From contig JBBPFI010000003.1 in NCBI GenBank assembly GCA_037974965.1, positions 1,054,001 to 1,118,000 on the forward strand: DNA of 64,000 nt, written 5' to 3'. The notes below the pieces were generated by a model, which was not told the origin of the DNA, did no database searches, and saw nothing but the letters and a program-made list of their open reading frames with translations. Made by a program: the position numbers and the translations under genes. This DNA comes from Dacryopinax spathularia. Lineage: Eukaryota; Basidiomycota; Dacrymycetes; Dacrymycetales; Dacrymycetaceae. Position 1 is the first letter of the stretch, and the number at the start of each line of letters is the position of its first letter. Below are positions 22,971 to 34,991 of the stretch, piece by piece.

Positions 22971-23540
22971 TCATGGTGAGAAGGCCGGTTCAAGAACCCA
23001 AACCTTGATTTGCTCTGTCCCTACTATTTCGTTGTCCATCTCGCGTGCCGCGGATACCGCTGGTAAACATGCTCAGCAAGCATAACCGCAGCATGTAGCA
23101 TCAATCGGACTGACCGTTTGAGTGCACAGAGAACGATACAGTAGCGTTCCCATTGGGCATGCCATCTTTGTCCAAGGCCACGCTGGCGCTGTCAACAGTG
23201 AGGGAACTGTCGTGACTGATGCGCTAGACATACTGTATGATCCGACCGTAAGGCTCGAAGAGACGCCTGAGAACATTGTTGCTTATCGATTTGTCGAGGT
23301 TCTATGTAAAGTCAGTCTGCATTAGAAGGCACTACGTGCCAAGTTTACCTGAACAATGACATCGGAGACCTCCGCCGCAGACCAAGGCGCATCGTCCGTG
23401 CTCGTATATGCAATGTTCATTTCGCTGGATACCTCGTCGTCGAGTTCGATCAGGCCTGGATGGACGAAAGACTCAGTATCAAACTCTGCTTGAGCGCGAG
23501 CTGTTATATACTGGTTGGTGAGCAGGCGCTTCCGATTTGA
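22971..23540 (-). CDS. RRM RNA-binding domain exons (3' part of the kinase gene, or a separate small gene)
   Basis: Four exons were traced: 23540-23349, 23301-23234, 23188-23115 and 23059-22971, with introns of 47, 45 and 55 nt. Spliced, they encode an acidic lead followed by a complete RRM: RNP2-like DVIVQNLDKSISNN, helix VLRRLFEPYG, strand RIIHASVALDKDG, RNP1-like NGNATVSFS, helix NAVSAAREMDN and the last strand EQIKVWVLEP, ending at the stop 22971-22973. The pattern resembles poly(A)-binding-protein-type RRMs. The first exon begins at an acceptor with an upstream in-frame stop, so it either continues the kinase gene (whose last traced exon ends at 23599) or starts at the internal ATG 23418-23420. 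My traced kinase frame does not join this exon in phase, so the connection is open. The RRM itself is convincing. Confidence 0.65.
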
Positions 23541-23594
23541 CTACAGCGAGGGTAAACAGCTTATAACAGTCAATCCCCTTATGGAGATCCATGC

Positions 23595-26500
23595 CTACCT
23601 AGTTGGCGATGCCCCTAAATCGTGCTCGCTGGGACTATAGGCTGTTTCATCCGAAAAAACCGTCGGCGTCTGAGGGCGAACATTGGGCACTATGTTTTCC
23701 TTTGGGAGCCACCATTTAAGATCCGCCAGGAACATCAGATCCGGATGAAGGCTCACGGATTGCTTCATCGCATGGAAGGGCTGAGCCGTGATTTGATAAT
23801 CGACCTCTTCCGAAGCCTCGACTTCTACTTCGAACGAAGGGTTGAGAGTCTCCATTTTGCCTGGCTGAGGGATGGCATCTTCGCCTGCGGATCGGGGAAG
23901 TTTGTCGTTGAAGCGTGAAACTGAGGCCGTCGAACCGGGGGTAATATATGGTTCCTTGCGGACGATACTGCGGGAGAGCTCGGAGTCGGTTGCGATGTGG
24001 TCCATCTCCTGAAGGCGAACGACATGCTTTGCTGGGCCGCGGCGCAATAATGATGGTCTGGCTGAGTGCTCCCCGTCGGTTGCAATATCGTGCCAGGCCA
24101 CCGCTTTGTCTTTGGGCTTTGCATTATTTAAGGATTGATCCGCAGTGTCGAGATCTTGAATAAGGGTAGTCGGTATATGAAGTCCTGCGACAGTGGCTTC
24201 GATGGACACTACTTCCTCAAAGGATCGCGGATGTATGAGCTCTGTCGACCGCCCGGCACTCTTTGCCGCCAATCCGGTGCGAGCGGACAATTCCGATGTG
24301 AGGCTCTGGTCCAGGACGGTTTCTCGCAGCACATCCCAGACACTACCGGAGGGAGAAGAAGGGCCGAATGGGCCCGAAGCCGCAAAGTGGGGCATTAATC
24401 GTCCTTCGGAGCTGACCTCGCGTGCTCTGTTCAGAAATTCTTCGGGATGCTGCAGAATTGGCTGAGACATGACGCGGCAGCGAAATGGGTTTCGGGAATT
24501 CAGAGGATATGCCTTCAAGCTAAACGGCATTTCTGTAGTGGCAGCTCGCATCAGCCGATGTGTGACACCAAGAGAAGGTGTCCTACCTTTTGCATGCTCA
24601 GTTGGCACGTCCGCCTTCACAGCCCAATCGAGAGCAGCAGTGCCATCAAGATCCTCGACCCGTTGGTTCGAGTACGAGCCGGTCGCGCTAGGAGTATTCA
24701 TAACAGTGCACGCGTCTGGACTCGTAGGGCGTGCGATCTCAATTCTTGGATCCGTGCTCGTACTCTGAGACGAGAGCAAATTGACGCCTTCATGACCGTT
24801 GGCACTTGCGATATCCTTGACGATTTCCGGCTCTGGGATGTAGGGAAACGTGTAGTCTGATTCGTCAGTGTCAGCACTATGATGAAGGCCGGCACCATGC
24901 TCGAGTTCGCTGGGCGTGCTCGATTCAGCCGTGCTGTGTAGCTCGGGTGCAGCCAACAGAGGCGAGACAGAGGCACCTGTTCCGCTGTGCCGAGGTGACT
25001 CCCCGCCCTCCGACGAATGCGACGACCCTAAGGCCTCAACAGAACCGAACTCAGGCCCTTCGCAGAGTTGGTCTGCATCCTGGGATGGACAAAAACTGCT
25101 AGGCGATTCTCCCTTCATCGAGAAGTCCTGAACAATCCGGTTGGATGGGAAGTTGTCGACACCAGCATCGACAGGGTCTCCTGCTTTGGTACCTGTTGAG
25201 ACGGTACGACCTCGGTCACATACCCAATCAATGGCGCGCGCGGGTGGTACGTACCTGCGAGCTGCAAAGCCCCCACGTCCTCGGATGGCATGGGCGCTCC
25301 GATTTCCGGACCGTTGGTCGAGTCCTTTCGAGCATCAAGCGTAGTTTGGATGTCTGCGCAGCTTCGTCCCGTATCCGAGCCAGAATCATCGCCCTCTTCG
25401 AAGAGCTTGGGTCGAGACTCCGGGTCTTCAGCCCAGCACTTCTCCATAAAATCCCAAATGTCATCACTCAGACCCACCTGCTCAGCCTCCTCCACCCCAG
25501 GACGGGAAGGGCGATCGCCGTTGATGATTGCCCGAGGTACATCCATTTGGGTCAACTCGTGGAAAGGCAGCTTCAAGGTAAATATCTGGAAAGTTGCAGA
25601 AGATCAGTCTCACTCGATCTCTCACCCGATGAGGCCAGGGATTACCTCATAAAGCGTCATTGCCAGGGAATACACGTCTCCCGCGCGAGTCCGAGAATAG
25701 GCTGGCTGCACGTTGAAACGAGCGGGCTGAATGCGCTCGGGTGACATCCAGCGGACCGAACCAGCAAACATGGTTGAGGTTGTCTGCTCGGGCAAGACAT
25801 CGTCCAGAACGAGTGACAGACCGAAATCTGCCAACCTGGGCTGGCCGTCGCTGTCGACGAGGATATTGTTCTTCTGGATATCAGAGGACTTGGTGACAGG
25901 CAAACGAGGACGAACATACCGCTTTCAGGTCCCCATGAACAATACTATTTCGATGCAGATACGCAACTCCACTAGTCACCCCCAGGGCCTATTACCCGTC
26001 ATCAACGAATGGACTATGAAGTCCGGGAAAATCAGGGCTGACCAGGGAAAGACGATTGGCGCTTGGGTGGGCCTGTAGGTACGATTTGATATCTCCATTT
26101 TCCATCCAGGGGGAGACAAGCCAAAGTCCGTTTCCGTCATCTTGCGGCCTCACCCCTAAAAAGGGCAAGACGTTCTTGTTGTTCAACCTAGCCCAGACGG
26201 AGACTTCTCGAGCAATGGCCTGAGATGAATCAATGGAGTTCTGCTGTCTGCTTGAAATTGCATCATACCCGATATAAACGACGGGTGTCAGTGCCGCGAA
26301 GATGTAAACGCAGCACTTTCAGGGCGACGGCTTGATTGCCCGGTTGCATCACACCTCGCCACACGTCTGCAAAAGCGCCACCATTGACGGGGCTTTCGTC
26401 TCTCTTTCGGGCATCGACGACTGGCACGGCGAGGTCCTGCAGAAACTTCTCGAGCCTGTCCTCGGGGCGGACGCCATCGTTAAAGCTCGAAAGCGCCCTC

Positions 26501-27456
26501 TGAGTTGAGAGAAGAGCCACATATCCGACTGACCTCATGTGCTCTGGAGCTCGTGATGGAGAGGGAGGCAGCTCCTGTAGTGTCGACAACGGCGCGCTTG
26601 GGTTCGCCCAAGACGGCATCGGCTCGCCTGTTCTCACTACGTCTGGAGTGGGCCCTGGTGGCGGGATAAGGCTTCCATTATCCGGGACTCGACCAACATT
26701 CGCAAAGGCGAAGTCGTGCTGTATGACATGGGCAGCGTGGGCATGGGTTGAAGGGTGTTGCATGCGCGAGGCGAGGGAAGGCGACGGTCTGAAGCCGTCA
26801 TGGGTCGGGATTGGGAAGGGTGGATCCTCGTCCGAGTCCGTACTGTCATTCCCGCTTTGATCCTGGATCTCCAGGAACCGAGGGCTGTCCATTTCGGGCT
26901 GGACGAGATCGAGGAGAGCAGATTTCGACTGCAGCGGGGAAGGTGTAGGCTGAGACGTCTCGAGTCGTATAGTCTGGCTTGAAGATGGTCTAACGTAGCT
27001 CTGCGCATCCGCTCCTCGAGTAGAGGATCGCAGAGGGGAGACCTTATCGACGAGTACATCCCCGGTCTGCAACACGGAATCGATGCTGTTAGCGTCAATC
27101 ATGGTGCCGGTTGCAGACGTCGGAAGGTCCATGCTGCGTCTGTCCGATTTTCTTGGTTCCTGCTTGACTGTTGAGATGTTGTGCTCATTAGCATGTAGAC
27201 AACCAACCAAAATCGGGAAGCCGGCCGAATTATCCCGACTCCCAGGCGGCGACTGTACATACAGTCCGGGCAAGACCATTGACGACTCAAGTAGGTAAGT
27301 TAACGTCAATCGGGACTGGCAACACAATGAGAACTTACTGGCGCCGGGGTCGCAGGCCCGCGAGTGCTTTCCGTGGAGGCGCTGAATCCGCTGGATGAAT
27401 CCGATGATGCTTGCTTCCCTCGCTGGACGTTGCAGGTCAGTAACGGTCTCAAACAA
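23595..27456 (-). CDS. TKL-like protein kinase with long disordered flanks (3' end uncertain)
   Basis: Kinase landmarks in order: glycine loop VNGGAFADVWRG and VAIK-like VALKVLRL (about 26390-26310), helix C Glu in AIAREVSVW, hinge LWLVSPWMENGDIKSYL, catalytic loop YLHRNSIVHGDLKA (about 25950), metal site ILVDSDGQPRLADFGLS, GSVRWMSPERI, and the C-lobe LSDDIWDFMEKCWAEDPESR. HGDLK with LADFGLS is typical of the fungal TKL-like group. About 330 Ser/Pro-rich residues precede the domain. About 550 disordered residues follow it, joined by an intron at about 25195-25131 (CAACAG donor side, TTGTTCAG acceptor side). The last exon reaches a GT donor at 23598; one splice would end the protein near 23504, another might add the RRM downstream. 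The start at 27456 is the longest option; an N-terminal intron near 27340 is likely. Substrate is unknown. Confidence 0.72.
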
Positions 27457-27789
27457 AGTATATTCGGCTGACCCAAGTTGTTCGAGACCCCTCCATTGCG
27501 ACGATGATCTACAAGTACAGAGACAGGTCAGAGGTCAAGGAATGTCCAGCTGTCCACGGCTGCGTCAAGGGTCGCGCATATCATGCCGAGAGGCAAGGAA
27601 CCTGCAGTTTGGGTTCTCGTCTTCTAGCTGAAGAAACTCCGGAAGCAATCAAGGGCAGCACTCGTTTTGGCTACCTCGGTGCAACGTGTCTAACGCGTGT
27701 ATTACATTGTCAGGTAGAAACGGGGCTACATGCCGAATACCCGAATCAGGTGTCAGCCGGCGGTACCTAGGCTCCGTACTTGCACCCTT
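27457..27789. other. Intergenic region between kinase gene and ABP1
   Basis: About 330 bases hold the 3' UTR of ABP1 and the promoter of the kinase gene. An extra 5' exon of the kinase could lie here. No other feature was recognised. Confidence 0.4.
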
Positions 27790-30549
27790 TCACTCCTGAA
27801 GTTCGACATAGTTGGCTGGACAGATCCGAGAGAATCAATGCTAGCACGGAACACCGTAGAGGAAGCTACATACCTGGGAAGAGCCCTTGCCCCCCACCCT
27901 CGACTCGACCAGACCACCAATCATCGCTTACAAACTCGATATCGTAGATCTTCTGACCCTCGGCGAAGGAAATCTCGTTATCCTCTGCGGCCTCGTATCT
28001 GATAACTCATCAGTTAGCGCTTCAAAGGGCAGAGAATTAGTCTCACTCGTATTGCGCAATAGCAACCGGTTTGGTTGGTTCCGCTGGTGCAGGCCGGGGT
28101 GCCGCAGGTGGCGGTGGAGGCGCTGCTGGTGCGGTTGGCTCCTCTTGAACTGGCCTGGCAGGAGGCGCCGGGGGAGGCGGGGGAGGAGGTGCCGCGGCTT
28201 CTTCTGCGGGCCCATCGTCTTCCACCAATTCCACGTAGTTAGCTGGTGCCTAATCAGTAACATAATGCAATTGGACAAGGAAAGAAGCCTACCGGGAAAG
28301 AGACCAGTCTTGCCTTGCGCAGTAGTGGCAGACCACCATCCTGAAACACGTGTAAGTCAACATGGGCCGTCATGAGCAAAACAAACAACTCACCCTCGTC
28401 AAGCTGCTCAACTCCGTACAGTGTCTCTCCTTCAACCAGGTCGATCTCGTTGTCTTCGGCTGCCTCATATGAAAACGTCACGATAGCCTTGGGTCCAGGC
28501 GGATGCGATTCAGCAACTTGCATCGTTGCAACCTTGGTTGTGACGTCCTCCAGCTCCTCGGTCGAAGGAGGCGCAGGCGGGGGAGGAGGCGGAGGAGGTG
28601 CTGCTTGGGAGGATTCATTTGCAGCGGTGGGCCTAGGTGCAGAAGGCGGCGGCGGAGGCGGAGCAGGGGCAGAAGTCGGCATGGGTGGACCCTCAGGCTC
28701 CTCTTCAGGCCATTCTTCATCTTTTGGCTCCTCTGTATCTTGCCGCACAGGCAGAGGTGGTCTAGGAGGCAGCGGGGCGGCTGGTGTGGTGGACTCCCCG
28801 ACTGCTTCTGTAAGAGCCTGCACAGTGCCCTTGATAGCCCCGACAGCAAGGCCGGCTCCTGCCACGGCGGTGTCGGCAACCTTGCTGGCCGTCGCAGTCG
28901 CCTGCTCAGCAAGGCTCTTGGTGCGAGCGTCCTCTTCTTCCTGCTGCTTCTTTGCCAGCGCCTGTCGTTCGCTCCACGTCAGTTTCTTCGGACCTCCTGT
29001 GGCCGGGCTAGACGCAGACGATGGTTTCTCCTCTTGCTGCGAGCGATTTGCGAAGGGATTCACCAACTTCTTCGGAGCAGGCAAAGACACCGGCGTATAT
29101 GCGGTACCCTAACTGTCCGTAAGCCATCAACCAAACATTGCCGATAGTGGGCTAGCGTACCACAGGCCCGATGCGGTCATCCTCTGCAGGTTTAGCGGGC
29201 TCGGGAGTGACTGCAGGCGGCGAAGGCGTAGAAAGCGCAGGTCGAGGATTGAAGCCACCAACCTGCCTCGAGATGAATCAAAAGATCAAGGCACAAATAT
29301 GGTGCTTACGGAAGGTCTCGGAGCTGTGGGTACTGCAGGACTCGCGGATACGGGAGGCGTAGGACGCGGCGCAGCAGGTGGAGGCGGCGGGTTAGCCAAG
29401 TTCTTGAAGTGTGCAAGCTCTTCCCGCGGCGGCGTATACGTGGTGCCCTGCAAATCATAAGACATCGACGCCTTCCGAAAGCGTGCTTCGACATACTACG
29501 GGTGCGATGGGTTCGTCTGGCTTTGCGCCTTTCCGGAGCTCGGCGATGTCCACCTTGCCAACAGGCTTATAGCCACTGCCGACCACGGGCGCAATCGGTT
29601 CATCAGGTCTTGCTCCTTTCCTCAACTCCCCTATATCCACACGGCCAATCGGCTTGTAGCCTGAGCCAACAACAGGAGCGATGGGTTCCTCGGGTCTCGC
29701 ACCCCGTCGCAGCTCGTCGATGTCCACCCTTCCAACCGGCTTGTAGCCGCTCCCAACCACTGGGGCAATGGGTTCGTCGGGCCTCGCTCCCTTGCGCAGG
29801 TCGTCAATGTCCACCTTCCCGATGGGCTGGTAAGCGGATCTGATAGGCGCGATCGGCTCTTCAGGCTTGGCGCCTTTGCGCAGCTCCGATATGTCGACCC
29901 TGCCAATGGGCTGATACCCACTGCCACGGATAGGCGCGATAGGCTCAGGCGCTTTCGCCTCCTCATGGTGCACAGAATACTTTGCGCCAGAGGAGTCGGC
30001 CACTCGTTTCATGATGTTCTCTGGGTCGACATCTGCTTCGCTGCGAGCGGCAATTTGGACGTGTACAACCTTGAGGAATTGTGTGAGAGCTGCCGAATGC
30101 GTGTCTGCGCGAGCGCGTGTCAGGATATGAAGCAAGCATAGATCGAGCCTACATACGGAACAAACCCTTCCTGGACTCGGGCACACCCTCCCCACACCAG
30201 TTAATTTGGACGAACTTGGTCAGGCCAGACTACGACGCATGAGCATATATGCAGCAAGCATGACAAGAGAGCTCACATTAGGATCCTTCACCCGAACATA
30301 AGCGTATTGAATCCTAGTTTGGGTGATGAGAAGCCTGTACACGCATATAGTCAAGCAACTAACTCACCTTCCATCATTGAACGAGTCCTCCAACTCCTCC
30401 AGTCCGCCACTTCCCGTGTCTTGGACCTTCAGGTCATTGCTCTTCCCCTCATACGTGTAAAGTACCCAGTTTGTGCTGGGATCTCCGTTCAGCACTTCCT
30501 TGTACGCCTCAGCGATCTCTGGTGAGCTGAGATTCAGTTGAAGGGACAT
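27790..30549 (-). CDS. ABP1: Abp1/drebrin-like actin-binding protein (ADF-H, repeats, two SH3 domains)
   Basis: The start at 30549 opens an ADF-homology domain: MSLQLNLSSPEIAEAYKEVL, WVLYTYEGKSNDLKV, then AALTQFLKVVHVQIAARSEA. Next come about six tandem repeats (see 29494-29949), a Lys/Glu-rich helical segment beginning KKLVNPFANRSQQEE, and Pro-rich acidic linkers. Two SH3 domains follow: SYEAAEDNEIDLVEGETLYG and, closing the protein, YEAAEDNEISFAEGQKIYDI with DDWWSGRV and LFPANYVELQE. Abp1 binds actin filaments at endocytic patches and recruits SH3 ligands such as Ark/Prk kinases; yeast Abp1 also activates Arp2/3. Yeast Abp1 has one SH3 domain; two, as here, occur in other fungi. Many introns interrupt the gene; one splits the last SH3 (GLFP|ANYV). 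Confidence 0.93.
29494..29949 (-). repeat. Six tandem 28-29 residue repeats inside ABP1
   Basis: The minus strand encodes consecutive units with the consensus PxEPIAPxxGSGYxPxGxVDI followed by xELRKGA. Five units are complete and the sixth keeps only its first nine residues before the exon ends. Units differ at several positions, so they are not a fresh array. The core YxPIGKVDI resembles short motifs that recur in fungal actin-patch proteins. Confidence 0.85.
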
Positions 30550-30820
30550 GTTTGCGTTTGGTCGACGATCAAGGAGCGAGCACAACTCCAACGCCCCTTT
30601 GGGGTTTGGTTGATTTGGGTTGCCTGCGCACGGAGAGGCTGTGTCGGTGTCGTCACACGGATTCCCGGAGTTCAGGGTCTTTCGTACCGCAGGCGAACTG
30701 TGGCGCCTAAGAGCGCACCCCCACAAAGCGTAGCATTGGAACGTATTGACCTATGCTAAAATACCTGTAGATACAATACCGTCATCCTGTGCTGGTGGAA
30801 CACAAAGGGTAGAAGTACAG

Positions 30821-33069
30821 TCATGCCTGAGAATCGGTATTGTCCGCTTGATTCTGCATTCCATCCAAACCGTTCTCGTTCACCTTCCTGAACTCATACG
30901 GCAGTACGATGGATCGGTCAATTGCAACCGGGAGACCACGATGTCGTCCACGAAGCATGACGAGAATGACTACAAGCTTGGACAGTGGACTGAAGGCTCC
31001 TGATAACGCATAATTCTGGTTTGGAATACCGAGGCTGAGCCCGACGGTGCCGTATGCAGAGACCAGTTCGAAGAAGATTGGAAAGACGTCGAACCAGGGA
31101 TCGCTGGACGTATCGTTGATGTTGTGCCGCTCGATGATGCATATAATCCAAAGAGCGATGAAAATCCACCATATGTCGAAAGCGAGCTGCTTCTTCATAT
31201 GCCAAGCCAGATAGCTGCCCCACGGTCCCGTAGGCTCGGCATCGTCACCTTGATCGTCGTCAAATACTCCCAGGGATTTCTCCTCGTAAACGTTTGTGCT
31301 TCGGACAGACATCGCAATCGGGTATGCTGATATATACATCATGATGGTTATCATGACTTTGACCGATGGCTCCAGTGTAGCCGGATTGACGACATTGAAA
31401 CCAGCTGTTCGGACGGCAATAGATTGTAGGAGACCATCCATAATACGCGTTCCAACTGGAATGCTGTCGATTACCGGGTTTCCGATGTCACAGATCTCGA
31501 ATGTAAGCCAATCCCACATATTGAGGACAAACAAGACGAGGAACAGAAGCCATGTTGCCCGAGACGGAAACAGGTATGTGAAGCAGCGTCGGGGATGGTC
31601 CAGGAGAAACAGTACGGTCTCCTTCGTTCTGGAGTGGGACGGTAGCAATTTCGTCATCGTCCAGAGGACACCGCGTAGGAAAATGGGGAATGCCGTGTTG
31701 CCGCCAAGGATGACAATGATGAGTGCTACTGACATGCCGTATGCGGTATTGAATTGTACCATGCCCTGGTCCGCTAATGATAGGCCGCAGTTGGCGAAAC
31801 AAGATGTCGTGAAGAAGAGCGCGAACCACACCGGGTTCACGTAGCGGACTTGGTGGTCAAAGACCCAGTTGTAACCACCATGCAATCCTGCGGAGAGGGC
31901 GAGGACCAACCAGCAGAAAAGCTGCATAGATAGCCAGTATAATCCAACCGTCCACAGCAGGACACCAAGCGCTCGATACTCCACGCCTCCAAGTTCCTCC
32001 TCTTCTTCACGTGTCAAGCCGTAGAAGTTTGAGTTTCGGCCAACAATCGCTTCGAATGTGAGATATGTTGTACTCTGCCTGATAGTGCCGACGGTCCTCT
32101 CTGGTTGGATCGATAGAGTCCGGGTAAGGCGGTGATGCACTTCCGGCGTAAGCCATCGCAATAGGCGACCCACTATTTCAGTAGGCAATGGAAACCCACC
32201 GAGTCCACGATCGCGTCTGTTTACGTCTCGCGGCCTTGGTGGCAAGTCGGATATAGCGGTGCGCGTGCGGGAGAGGCGGAGACTCCGCCCATCCGGGTCG
32301 CGCGATGTGCCCGGCTCGACGAAATTAATCGTCTGCTGGCGCATCAGGCTTTCTCTTGCTCGAGGTGTGAGAGGTGTGGATGGAGTACTGCCGCCCTCCG
32401 GCCTGACTGGATTGAGGAGAACCGGACGAGGCGTTTGCGGTTCAGCCAAGTCTGGAACGTTGGCAGCATCCGAACGGCCGCTACTGCCCAGAATGGGTTG
32501 GCCGTCTGGGCCAATCCGTCGTGGTTGTCCGACGAATCGTCGCACAGGTGTGCTTGTTGCGTCAAAGAGGGCGGTCGTACGTTGCGCAGACTTATTGACA
32601 GAATCCCCATCAGCAACCGCTGTTCGAGCTTTCTCACGCGCTAGGTCGCGGGCTCTGGCGAGCTTGTGGCTTTTGACCAGATGGTGGAATTTCTTCTTAA
32701 AGAACTGCTTGCGGACAAAGACCATGATCCAGCTGACGGTGACCAGACCGCCACATAGCATCTGTATCCATAGGAGGACCTGCTGGAACGGAGTACATGA
32801 GCTGAGATTGATGCTGGCCAGCCCAGTAACCGTAAAGGCGCTATAGCACATATACAGACTACAGGTTGTCAGCATAGTGTTCAATGGCCCGAGCGGGCGA
32901 GCTACCTGTCGATGTACGGGATGGGGTACTCTCCATTGGCCGCATAGAAGATGCCAGACAGGATGAGGGGGACGAAGGTGAAGACCAGGAGGTGGATGCG
33001 GAAGAAGTTGAGATGTCGAGTTACTCGCGCCCAGCCAGCGGCTAGCGCTCGCCTCATGCGTGTTAGCAT
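30821..33069 (-). CDS. TRK1: Trk-type potassium transporter
   Basis: Exon 1 (33069-32906) encodes the first membrane helix region and joins at YIDS|LYMCYSAF; the second exon is long and runs to the stop at 30821. The product is about 733 residues with four M-P-M units. The pore loops read SAFTVTGLASINL, TTSCFANCGLSLADQGM, IAVRTAGFNVVNPATL and VSAYGTVGLSLGIPN, each with the conserved Gly of the selectivity filter. A hydrophilic loop of about 250 residues between the first and second units is typical of fungal Trk1/Trk2. The protein mediates high-affinity potassium uptake at the plasma membrane. Only about 200 bases separate it from the divergent zinc-finger gene. Confidence 0.95.
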
Positions 33070-33268
33070 TGCCGGGCGACGTTCATGGTGTCGCTGGACG
33101 ATAGTGTGGGTTGACGATGGGAGACGACGGGCTTCTGGTTCATGGACGCCTTACCCAATGACGGAGATCGATATCCTGACCCCCGCGTCGACGTCGCGTC
33201 CCTTTATCGTCTCAGCCTGACACGCCCATGACACGTCCATCAACAATATTCAAATACCCACGCTCTCG

Positions 33269-34442
33269 ATGTCTAAACGGCGTCAATCCCGGTCGCCTAC
33301 TCCTCCGCTAAAGCTCAGGCGCTCTGAAACTCCGGAAGACGTCGCCAGCCTCACGTGCAGCCTACCACCGACGTGCCACCGCCATCCAACTCACCTTGAA
33401 GACCTGCAGGCTCTTGAACGACACTACAAGACGTATCATACTCATGTTTGCCAAGAAAAGGGCTGCATGACTGTCTTCCCAGATGAGAGGCTCTTAGAAC
33501 TAGTGCGCGCTCACGCATTCTCTCATTGCCTACAAGCTAACGTAGAGTCGCAGCATTTCGCGGAATGCCACGATCCCATTGTGGCCATTCGTAAGGAACG
33601 CGGAGAGAAAACAGTGTGTTACCTCTCCAAGACCATTACTTGAATCACTGAATATTCTGTAGTTTGCTTGCTTCGTGCCGACTTGCGAACGGATGTTCGA
33701 CACTCCTGCGAAGCGACGCATGCACCTCGTCGACGCCCACCACTACCCAAAGGAGTACTTCTTCGCGGTCACGAATAAGGGTATAGCTGGACTACTAGAT
33801 AAGTGGGGCGAGGGAGCGAGTTTGGTTCGACCTGAGTGGAAACCCCGGACGGGTCGGAAGAAGGTTGAGGGCAAGGTCGAGGAGGAGCAGAAGTTGGCAT
33901 CCGGCCCTTCGGCAGACTGCGCTTCGTCTCTACTCGTAGACCGCGAGCTAGCGCGTGAAGAGACCGACCCAGCTCAAGTGAACAGCTCGACATTGTCAAG
34001 TTCGCAAGATGGAGCCATGCACAGTCGGGAAGAGGACGTAGCGACGCAGCCTGAACAGCACGCTGTCATAAACGGATCCTCGCAACCTCTGGGATGGACG
34101 GTTCATTCAGTGCATCGATCCAGGCCTCGTCAAGGACGAGCGCATCAGGGGACATCATCAGAAACCCGCACTTCCGATCACGGACATACTGCGGAAAAGA
34201 CGGGAAAAGCGGTGTCGCAAGAAGATCATCAGGCCCATCAAACCACGGAAAGCTCTGACGCAGCAGTGGACGACCTGGCCACAGCTCTCTCATCCGTCTC
34301 CCTCGTACCTCGTACAATCCGGTTCGGCAGAGGCGGCGCACGTGCTGGTTTCGCACGCCCTCGAGGCTGGAAGAGAACTGCTGAGAAGGATGGAAACGAT
34401 ACCTCCATGGACGATGCCGAGCCGATTGGATCGGAAACCTGA
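33269..34442 (+). CDS. ZNF511: C2H2 zinc finger protein, ZNF511-like
   Basis: Three exons joined by introns after LLEL (51 nt, stop-free, with CTAAC before CAG) and after GEKT. Spliced, the N-terminal half has three C2H2-like units: LTCSLPPTCHRHPTHLEDLQ with HYKTYHTHVC, CMTVFPDERLLELHFAECHD, and FACFVPTCERMFDTPAKRRM ending HLVDAHHYPKEYFF. This spacing and the HxYPxxFxF ending are characteristic of ZNF511, a conserved and poorly studied nuclear protein. The C-terminal half is long, acidic and Ser-rich, and ends with a Gly/Arg segment (IRFGRGGARAGFARPRG) reminiscent of RNA-binding tails. It is divergent from TRK1 over a short shared promoter. The role is unknown beyond likely nucleic-acid or protein binding. 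Confidence 0.82.
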
Positions 34443-34991
34443 TTTGACTCACCTGAGTCGCCCGTATATGCTGCGTATGCACTGGATTCCTGTACGTCCT
34501 ATTACCCACGGCTATGCTGCATTATGTACCTACCGTCTGATGTGTGTTCAACGACGACTCTAGGGACACCGCGGCAGCTCTGATCATCTCCTGTGTAATC
34601 GAGCGCGGATGTCCATGAAGCAGCTCAGGAACAAAGCCGCGGAGTGTAGTCGAGCGCGGATGTCCATGATGCAGCTCAGGAACAAAGCTGCGGAAGGCTT
34701 CGTAACGACAGACGAGAAACACCAACACAGCAAGCCGGTGCATGCTTCTTGGCCCTCTCCCAGTATTCTCGGACGCAATCACGGACGCAGTCAACAAAAG
34801 AAGCGCTCGATGTCATTCCGCGCATCACGGAAATGAGAATCTCGCTTCCTCATCGTCCCCAATATACGGCATTGGCAGACATGTCATGCATAGCTTTGCC
34901 CTCTTCGGTGCTTCCAACCGAAATACAGCATACTATAAATACCGATATACCCAGGGATCAGCATCCCCTATAGACGACATAGTGCACCACG
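34443..34991. other. Intergenic region with a short direct duplication
   Basis: About 550 bases between the zinc finger gene and the secreted protein gene. Apart from the duplication at 34599-34694, nothing recognisable was found. The right end must hold the promoter of the secreted protein gene. Confidence 0.5.
34599..34694. repeat. Direct tandem duplication, two 45-nt units, period 51
   Basis: Units at 34599-34643 and 34650-34694 begin tcgagcgcggatgtccatga and differ at only two positions, with a 6-nt spacer. The period is a multiple of three, but the only open frames through it are short and lack support as genes. Confidence 0.85.

Noticed and set aside
23189-23233. Apparent in-frame stop within the RRM exons
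   Set aside because: It falls inside a 45-nt GT-AG intron whose removal gives an uninterrupted RRM with a normal beta2-beta3 region.
25115-25121. Stop and start overlapping as ATGA in the kinase gene, like a bacterial translational coupling site
   Set aside because: A 65-nt intron with CAG-GT donor and TTGTTCAG acceptor joins the two frames in phase 0, the normal explanation in a fungus.
28372-29112. Plus-strand open frame of 246 codons rich in Ser and Gly
   Set aside because: It is antisense to the Pro/Ala-rich part of ABP1; its composition is the complement of Pro codons.
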